Of a stretch of 64,000 nt of DNA, positions 59,118-64,000 are shown one piece after another. Position 1 is the first letter of the stretch. Each line of letters begins with the position of its first letter. The notes below the pieces were generated by a model. It saw only the letters and a list, made by a program, of their open reading frames with translations. It had not been told where the DNA came from and made no database searches. Origin of the DNA: Allopusillimonas ginsengisoli (GTDB lineage: Bacteria; Pseudomonadota; Gammaproteobacteria; Burkholderiales; Burkholderiaceae_B); assembly GCF_004153455.1 (NCBI RefSeq), contig NZ_SDQE01000003.1, forward strand, positions 62,001 through 126,000. The letters run 5' to 3'. A program made the position numbers and the translations under genes.

Positions 59118-59458
59118 AGATATACGCTTCACCTGACCGAGCGTCTCGCTCGTTATGATGCAGGACAACCTTCCGCGACACGGCCAGACCGGTTAGCGGA
59201 TAGCGGGGGGGCAGAAGGCAACGGTACGACGCCTAATAAGCCGTATTCCGAGTAGTATACCCTTGAAGCGATAGCGGGATAAGCCCGCAACCGGAAAACA
59301 GGATCTTAAACACGAAAGCGTTGGCTATAACAAACACCTCGCCATGTCGGGTATAACATTAAACTTATCAAACGCCTTGCCATCTTCTGTATAGTATTCC
59401 TCCCTTCCGGGCCCATCGGAAGACAAATTTCCACTTTGCAACTCGAGGAGTCACACCT
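59118..59458. promoter_or_regulatory. sucA-maeB divergent region
   Basis: A 341-bp noncoding region between divergent genes. A possible sucA promoter is on the minus strand: TTATCC (59277-59282), 17-bp spacer, TATACT (59254-59259); the -35 is weak. A plus-strand TATAGT at 59390-59395 may be the maeB -10, but no good -35 accompanies it. A run of seven Gs occurs near 59205. No gene seen. Confidence 0.4.
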
Positions 59459-61756
59459 ATGGACGCCAATGCCGACCTGGCCAAGCTGGCCCTGGACTAT
59501 CACGCCAACCCTGTGCCGGGCAAAATCTCAGTCATGCCGACCAAACCCCTGGCCAACCAGGATGATTTGTCGCTGGCTTACTCGCCTGGCGTCGCGGTGG
59601 CCTGCACCACCATCCACGCAGAGGGCGAAGATGCCGCAGCCCTGTATACCTCGCGCTCCAATCTGGTTGGGGTCATCACCAATGGCACCGCGGTGCTGGG
59701 CCTGGGCAATATTGGTCCCCTGGCGGCCAAGCCCGTCATGGAAGGCAAGGGCTGTCTGTTCAAGAAGTTCGCCGGCATCGATGTCTTTGACATCGAACTG
59801 GCCGAAACCGATCCGGACAAGCTGGTGGACATCATCGCTGCCCTGGAACCAACATTGGGTGGCATCAATCTCGAGGACATCAAGGCGCCCGAATGCTTCT
59901 ATATAGAAAAGAAGTTGCGCGAACGCATGAAGATCCCGGTCTTTCACGACGACCAGCACGGCACCGCCATTATTTCCGCCGCCGCGATTCTCAACGGCCT
60001 GAAGGTCGTCAACAAACAGTTCGACCAGATCAAGCTGGTATGTTCGGGCGCCGGCGCTGCCGCCATCGCCTGCCTTGACCTCCTGGTGCACCTGGGCGTG
60101 CGACGCAGCAATATTTATGTCGTGGATTCGCGCGGTGTCATCCGCCAAGACCGCGAAGGCACCATGGAGCCCACCAAGGCCCGCTACGCGCAGAACACAG
60201 AAGCCAGCACGCTGGCAGACGTCTGCAAGGACGCAGACGTGTTTCTGGGCTGTTCCGCGCCCGGCGTCCTTACCGCCGACATGGTCAAGACCATGGCTCC
60301 CAGCCCGCTTATTCTGGCCCTGGCCAACCCCGAACCCGAGATTCGCCCCGAAATCGCCAAGGCGGCGCGCCCGGACTGCATTATCGCCACCGGCCGTTCC
60401 GACTACCCGAACCAGGTCAACAACGTTTTGTGCTTCCCGTTCATTTTCCGCGGTGCTCTTGATGTCGGCGCAACCGTCATCAACGAAGAAATGAAACTGG
60501 CCTGCGTCAAAGCCATCGCAGAGCTGGCCGAGGCCGAGCAGAACGACGAGGTGGCCACCGCCTATGCAGGCCAGGAGCTATCCTTTGGTCCGGAATATAT
60601 CATTCCCAAACCTTTCGATTCGCGCCTTATTGTCAAGATCGCGCCTGCGGTCGCCGAAGCTGCCGCTGCCTCCGGCGTCGCCCGCCGGCCCATCGAGGAC
60701 ATGGAAGCCTATCGTCAAAAACTGATGAGCATGGTCTACCACACCGGCCAGTTGATGCGCCCGCTGTTCATGCAGGCCAAGAGCTCGCCCAAGCGGGTCA
60801 TCTATGCAGATGGTGAAGATGAACGCGTACTGCGTGCCGTGCAGACCATTGTTGACGAAAGAATCGGCTTTCCCATTCTGGTTGGGCGGCCTTCGGTCAT
60901 CAAGATGCGCATCGAAAAATTCGGCCTGCGCCTGTCCGCCAGTTCCGACTTCGAGATCGTGGATCCCGAAAACGACGCCAGATTCAATGAGACCTGGTCG
61001 GCCTACTACAAGCTGAAGGGCCGCGATGGTGTCACACCCGAAATTGCCAAGGCGATGGTACGCAAGCACAACTCGCTGATCGGCGTGATGCTGCTGCAAC
61101 GCGGCGATGCCGACGCCATGATTTGCGGCGTCAGCAGCCGTTTCGACAACCAGCTCAAGTATGTGGAGGAAGTGATCGGCCTGAAGGAAGGCGCCAGCAC
61201 CTTCGCAGCCATGAACGTGCTGATGCTGCCCACGCAAACGCTGTTCATCTGCGATACGCATGTCAACGAAGACCCGACGGCCGAACAGATTGCCGACATG
61301 ACCATACAGGCCGCACAAGAAATGCAACGCTTTGGCGTGGTTCCCAAGGTAGCGCTACTATCGCATTCGAACTTCGGTAGCCGCTCCACCACCTCGTCGC
61401 GCAAGATGGCCAGGGCGCGGCAATTGCTGGCCGAGTTGGCGCCAAATCTGGAAGTGGATGGCGAGATGCATGCAGACTCGGCGCTTTCCGAAAAAATCCG
61501 CCTGAAATCGTTTCCGGATTCGACGCTGAAAGGCCCTGCCAATCTGCTGATCACGCCCAACCTTGACACCGGCAACATCACCTACAACACGCTCAAGATA
61601 ACAGGCAGCAACGGCGTGACCATGGGCCCTGTCCTGCTGGGCGCGGCAAGGCCTGTGCACATCCTGACCACCAGCTCCACCGTGCGTCGCATCGTCAACA
61701 TGACAGCCCTCGCCGTCGTGGATGCGCAGCAGGAAGCCGGACAGGTTCAGCTGTAA
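59459..61756 (+). CDS. maeB: NADP-dependent malic enzyme MaeB (malic enzyme-phosphotransacetylase fusion)
   Basis: A 765-residue fusion typical of Gram-negative MaeB. Residues about 1-425 are the malic enzyme ([45 protein letters not shown] for NADP). Residues about 430-765 are a phosphotransacetylase-like domain ([32 protein letters not shown]), which in homologues binds acetyl-CoA and regulates activity without PTA activity. Makes pyruvate and NADPH from malate. It is convergent with the bacteriocin cassette. Confidence 0.95.
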   Translation: MDANADLAKLALDYHANPVPGKISVMPTKPLANQDDLSLAYSPGVAVACTTIHAEGEDAAALYTSRSNLVGVITNGTAVLGLGNIGPLAAKPVMEGKGCLFKKFAGIDVFDIELAETDPDKLVDIIAALEPTLGGINLEDIKAPECFYIEKKLRERMKIPVFHDDQHGTAIISAAAILNGLKVVNKQFDQIKLVCSGAGAAAIACLDLLVHLGVRRSNIYVVDSRGVIRQDREGTMEPTKARYAQNTEASTLADVCKDADVFLGCSAPGVLTADMVKTMAPSPLILALANPEPEIRPEIAKAARPDCIIATGRSDYPNQVNNVLCFPFIFRGALDVGATVINEEMKLACVKAIAELAEAEQNDEVATAYAGQELSFGPEYIIPKPFDSRLIVKIAPAVAEAAAASGVARRPIEDMEAYRQKLMSMVYHTGQLMRPLFMQAKSSPKRVIYADGEDERVLRAVQTIVDERIGFPILVGRPSVIKMRIEKFGLRLSASSDFEIVDPENDARFNETWSAYYKLKGRDGVTPEIAKAMVRKHNSLIGVMLLQRGDADAMICGVSSRFDNQLKYVEEVIGLKEGASTFAAMNVLMLPTQTLFICDTHVNEDPTAEQIADMTIQAAQEMQRFGVVPKVALLSHSNFGSRSTTSSRKMARARQLLAELAPNLEVDGEMHADSALSEKIRLKSFPDSTLKGPANLLITPNLDTGNITYNTLKITGSNGVTMGPVLLGAARPVHILTTSSTVRRIVNMTALAVVDAQQEAGQVQL

Positions 61757-61771
61757 TACGCCACACAGCCC

Positions 61772-61817
61772 AGGCGAGCCGCCCCACCCGGAGCAGCTCG
61801 CCTACTCTCTTCTTTCG
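61772..61817 (+). terminator. maeB terminator
   Basis: AGGCGAGC (61772-61779), 16-nt loop, GCTCGCCT (61796-61803), followed by a pyrimidine-rich ACTCTCTTCTTTC. Confidence 0.65.
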
Positions 61818-61864
61818 CAAAAAACGCACGGCGCGAGCACCGGGCGTTTGGGCAGCGCGGGCGG
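61818..61864. repeat. Left copy of gltA-terminator direct repeat
   Basis: The 36 bases 61818-61853 match 63165-63200 at 34 positions in the same orientation, and the following AGCGCGGGCGG (61854-61864) also recurs at 63209-63219 after an 8-bp extra segment. This copy lies just past the immunity gene's 3' end and can serve as its minus-strand terminator (mismatched stem, then six Ts). Together the two copies bracket the bacteriocin cassette. Confidence 0.85.
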
Positions 61865-61871
61865 CATGTCC

Positions 61872-62222
61872 TCACCCTGTAAACTCCACGCGATCGTCGC
61901 ACGTGACAATAGCGTGCCCTTCTCGCAGCGAGCCATCTGCGAGCTGAGCCCTATAGGGAAATAGCCAACTGCGCGACTGATCGCTATACAGCGGTGGACG
62001 CGAGCTGTTTAGGCCCAGAAACTTTCCCCTATGTTCCGGAGACTCCGGCGCCAGCCGCGCGCTCATGAACTGATACGACTTTGCCGCGAGCATCTGCAAG
62101 TGCGTCACAGACGCGCCACCGCAATCCTTACCCACGGCGGCAGGCATCAATGCCAGAAACACGACGCAGGCAAACAGCAACACCGCAGCTATTACCCCTG
62201 ATACTATCCGCGCTGGCTTCAT
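61872..62222 (-). CDS. Colicin M immunity-like protein (Cmi family)
   Basis: A 116-residue protein with one N-terminal membrane anchor (about residues 7-30) and a periplasmic remainder. E. coli Cmi, the colicin M immunity protein, has the same size and topology and a disulfide between Cys31 and Cys107; here Cys34 and Cys108 are in equivalent positions. The C-terminal stretch WLFPYRAQLADG...VTCDDRVEF parallels Cmi LLVPFKAEGPDG...YHCEEGYVEY (recalled family sequence). It would protect lipid II in the periplasm from the bacteriocin. Its ATG overlaps the bacteriocin stop (ATGA), so the two are translationally coupled. Frame and start are intact. Another small anchored protein is the alternative, but the context is strong. 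Confidence 0.82.
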   Translation of the reverse strand: MKPARIVSGVIAAVLLFACVVFLALMPAAVGKDCGGASVTHLQMLAAKSYQFMSARLAPESPEHRGKFLGLNSSRPPLYSDQSRSWLFPYRAQLADGSLREGHAIVTCDDRVEFTG

Positions 62223-63034
62223 CTTCTCGGACGTCTAAGACTGATCGATTGCGTTCCGTCAATATCGATATCGTAAGGTTTACCGGGAAGCTGATCAAGC
62301 ACCCAAGTTGATGCCTCGGCTATCGGGCCACGATGGCTGCTTGGATTGGCATCGTATCTGTCGGGGGAGCGCCCGAAGCGTTGCCCTGAAGCGCCAGTCA
62401 GGTACTGTTTGATTTGCAAATCCCCTCTTGCCTATATGAACGTGCCCATCAACGACAAGTGTGATGTGCCCAAGATACGCGGCCGTTACAACTGACGATT
62501 TCATCGTATCGTACGAAAACGTTTGGGAGAACGTGTGCTTTCCAGGGGAAGCGCGATCCGCAAAGTCTAACAACATCGGGATATCCTCAGGCCGAAGCTT
62601 CAGGCTCAAAGACCTAATCGACACCCGCCTCTGTGCGCCACCTCCAAAAAATAGCTAGCTAATGCTGCAAATGGCGTAAATATAGATCCGGAAAACCTAT
62701 CGCTCTGGACAGTGTATTGGGCAGGAGGTGATATTAGAACCCTATGATCTGCCACACGTCTATCCTGCATCGAATCCCATAATGCGAAGCCAAATAGCGT
62801 CCTCTTGATAATTGACGGCTCTTCTTTAAATCGGTCAATGTAATACTGAAAGTGTGCGACAGGGTCTTTTAACAGTCTGCGCCAGGCCCTCGCCTGCTCA
62901 TCTACCCACCCAACGGGAGGCGGGGAAAATGTCGGACCAATATTTCGTAGAAGAAAATAGCCAAATTCAGCCGGCCAAAATGGATCACTCCTGCCCTCTA
63001 CAGAAATGACGGGAAGAATTGTAGTTTCACACAT
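62219..63034 (-). pseudogene. Colicin M-type bacteriocin gene, disrupted by two frameshifts
   Basis: Three overlapping reading frames give one colicin M-like protein, a lipid II phosphodiesterase. Frame 1 (63034 to about 62650) gives MCETTILPV..., ending SGSIFTPFAALASYF. After the T6 run (62646-62651) the next frame continues FGGGAQRRVSIRSLSLKLRP. After the G4 run (62422-62425) reading returns to frame 1: DLQIKQYL, then DRYDANPSSHRG. This matches colicin M's ALAHYLWGNGAERSVNI, AYLGNITL and KYDFNASTHRG blocks, and D-x-Y-D-x5-H-R is the catalytic D226/Y228/D229/H235/R236 set. The two shifts compensate; corrected length is 271 codons, equal to E. coli colicin M. ETTIL near the N-terminus may correspond to its TonB box. 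AGAGG lies 5 nt before the ATG. Lower GC than neighbours suggests transfer. Sequencing error in homopolymers is possible, in which case the gene is intact. Confidence 0.88.
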
Positions 63035-63081
63035 ACAGACCTCTAAAGTGCAGCAGAGGCCATCACAATAGCGATTTCTAT

Positions 63082-63098
63082 TCTTATTTAAAATAAGA
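63082..63098. promoter_or_regulatory. AT-rich palindrome upstream of the bacteriocin gene
   Basis: TCTTATTT-A-AAATAAGA, a perfect 17-bp palindrome about 48 bp upstream of the bacteriocin ATG, in an AT-rich stretch likely to hold its promoter. It may be an operator. It does not fit the LexA box (CTGT-N8-ACAG). Confidence 0.45.
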
Positions 63099-63160
63099 CT
63101 GAATTATCCATTGGAATAAACCATCCGATGAAACACAATCGTCTCTCCCCGCCTTAAGGC

Positions 63161-63194
63161 AAAACAAAAAACGCCCGGCGCGAACACCGGGCGT
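63161..63194 (-). terminator. gltA terminator
   Basis: Minus-strand ACGCCCGG, 8-nt loop, CCGGGCGT (63187-63194 pairing with 63171-63178), followed by TTTTTGTTTT. Strong intrinsic terminator; it separates gltA from the bacteriocin cassette. Confidence 0.85.
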
Positions 63195-63219
63195 TTGGGC
63201 GATCCGGCAGCGCGGGCGG
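63165..63219. repeat. Right copy of gltA-terminator direct repeat
   Basis: Matches 61818-61864 in direct orientation: 34 of 36 bases in the first block, then an 8-bp segment (63201-63208) absent from the left copy, then 11 identical bases. The copy adjoining gltA has the better-paired hairpin, suggesting it is the original. Confidence 0.85.
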
Positions 63220-63245
63220 GCCCGCGTGCCTGGAAGTGGGATGGC

Positions 63246-64000
63246 TTACCTGCCAGCGATGTCGCGCACTTCGGAACCGACATACAGCTGACGAGGACGG
63301 CCGATCTTGTAGTCTGGATCGGACAGCATTTCGTTCCATTGCGCAATCCAGCCCACCGTACGCGCCAGCGCGAAGATGGCGGTGAACAAGGACGTGGGAA
63401 TGCCAATGGCGCGCTGGACGATGCCCGAATAGAAATCGACGTTCGGGTACAGCTTGCGGTCCACGAAATAAGGATCTTCGAGCGCAATGCGCTCAAGTTC
63501 CATGGCCAACTTGAACAGGGGGTCGTTTTCCAGACCCAGCGCCGCGAGGACTTCTTTGCAGGTTTCCTGCATCAGTTTGGCGCGGGGATCGTAGTTCTTG
63601 TAGACGCGATGACCGAAGCCCATCAGGCGCACGCCCGAGTTTTTGTCCTTGACCTTCTCCATGAACTCGCCAACCTTGGCCACGCCGCCGTTGGCCTGAA
63701 GCTCTTCGAGCATTTGCAGGCAGGCTTCGTTGGCGCCGCCATGAGCCGGGCCCCACAGGCAAGCAACACCCGAGGCAATCGCCGCGAAGGGATTGGTACC
63801 CGACGAACCGCACAGCCGCACTGTGGAGGTGGACGCGTTCTGCTCGTGATCGGCGTGCAGGATGAAGATCCGATCAAGCGCGCGCTCCACAACTTCGTTG
63901 ACCTTGTATTCTTCGCAAGGCGTTGCAAACATCATGCGCAGGAAATTTCCGGTGTAGGACAGATCGTTCTGCGGATAGATGAAAGGCTGGCCCTGGGAGT
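63246..64000 (-). CDS. gltA: Citrate synthase GltA (3'-terminal part)
   Basis: The C-terminal 251 residues of a type II citrate synthase; the 5' part lies beyond the window. Catalytic and binding blocks present: [43 protein letters not shown], and [15 protein letters not shown] with the catalytic aspartate. The C-terminus (SEVRDIAGR) is typical. With sucAB-lpd and maeB it forms a TCA-cycle neighbourhood. Confidence 0.97.
   Translation of the reverse strand, partial: SQGQPFIYPQNDLSYTGNFLRMMFATPCEEYKVNEVVERALDRIFILHADHEQNASTSTVRLCGSSGTNPFAAIASGVACLWGPAHGGANEACLQMLEELQANGGVAKVGEFMEKVKDKNSGVRLMGFGHRVYKNYDPRAKLMQETCKEVLAALGLENDPLFKLAMELERIALEDPYFVDRKLYPNVDFYSGIVQRAIGIPTSLFTAIFALARTVGWIAQWNEMLSDPDYKIGRPRQLYVGSEVRDIAGR

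Noticed and set aside
62295-62624. A separate 109-codon gene starting at GTG 62624
   Set aside because: Its first 65 or so residues are the missing middle of the colicin M domain; the remainder after the G4 run is out of frame and unlike anything. It is better read as a frameshift segment.
1-64000. CRISPR arrays, insertion sequences, prophage or rRNA genes
   Set aside because: I found no regularly spaced repeats, transposase or integrase motifs, or rRNA sequence anywhere in the window.

Overview
The window looks like chromosomal DNA of a betaproteobacterium, most likely family Alcaligenaceae (Burkholderiales, near Bordetella, Advenella or Pusillimonas). The basis is family-level recognition: a Bordetella-type ftrABCD ferrous-iron locus, class I PHA genes, an enlarged tryptophanyl-tRNA synthetase, a rimP-nusA-infB-rbfA-truB-typA operon, and fairly GC-rich, densely packed genes. 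No database search was possible.

Layout. 1-7.5 kb is a taurine-dissimilation island: tauC permease, tauR (MocR-type regulator), taurine dehydrogenase tauXY facing xsc-pta across a regulatory region with a strong sigma70-like promoter. Taurine would be imported, oxidised to sulfoacetaldehyde, cleaved by Xsc to sulfite and acetyl phosphate, and converted by Pta to acetyl-CoA. 7.5-11.1 kb holds a CobS/CobT-like AAA+/VWA pair and an IclR regulator. 11.1-13.7 kb holds thiO-thiS-thiG and a decayed outer-membrane barrel gene. 13.7-25.7 kb is the translation/RNA block (typA, truB, rbfA, infB, nusA, rimP; then rluB, scpB), with an unusual terminator directly in front of rimP. An initiator tRNA-Met follows at 25.8 kb.

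26.4-28.8 kb has a COG0523 metallochaperone GTPase and a GNAT/FemAB-like protein. 28.9-32.1 kb is ftrABCD; 32.1-35.2 kb is phaR, phaB, phaC; 35.3-43.3 kb has pgeF, rluD, bamD, dinG-type helicase, tex and a hypothetical gene. 43.3-50.7 kb is a catabolic unit: MocR/GabR regulator facing gabT and a four-gene polyamine/GABA-type ABC importer. 50.7-59.1 kb carries trpS, zapE and the 2-oxoglutarate dehydrogenase genes sucA-sucB-lpd. maeB follows, and the window ends inside gltA.

The most unusual element lies between maeB and gltA (about 61.8-63.1 kb). It is a lower-GC cassette encoding a colicin M-type (lipid II-hydrolysing) bacteriocin and a Cmi-like immunity protein, on the gltA strand. The bacteriocin frame carries two compensating single-base shifts, both in homopolymer runs. 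If corrected it reads as 271 codons, the length of E. coli colicin M, with the D-x-Y-D-x5-H-R catalytic signature intact. The cassette is bracketed by near-identical copies of the gltA terminator region, which suggests how it arrived.
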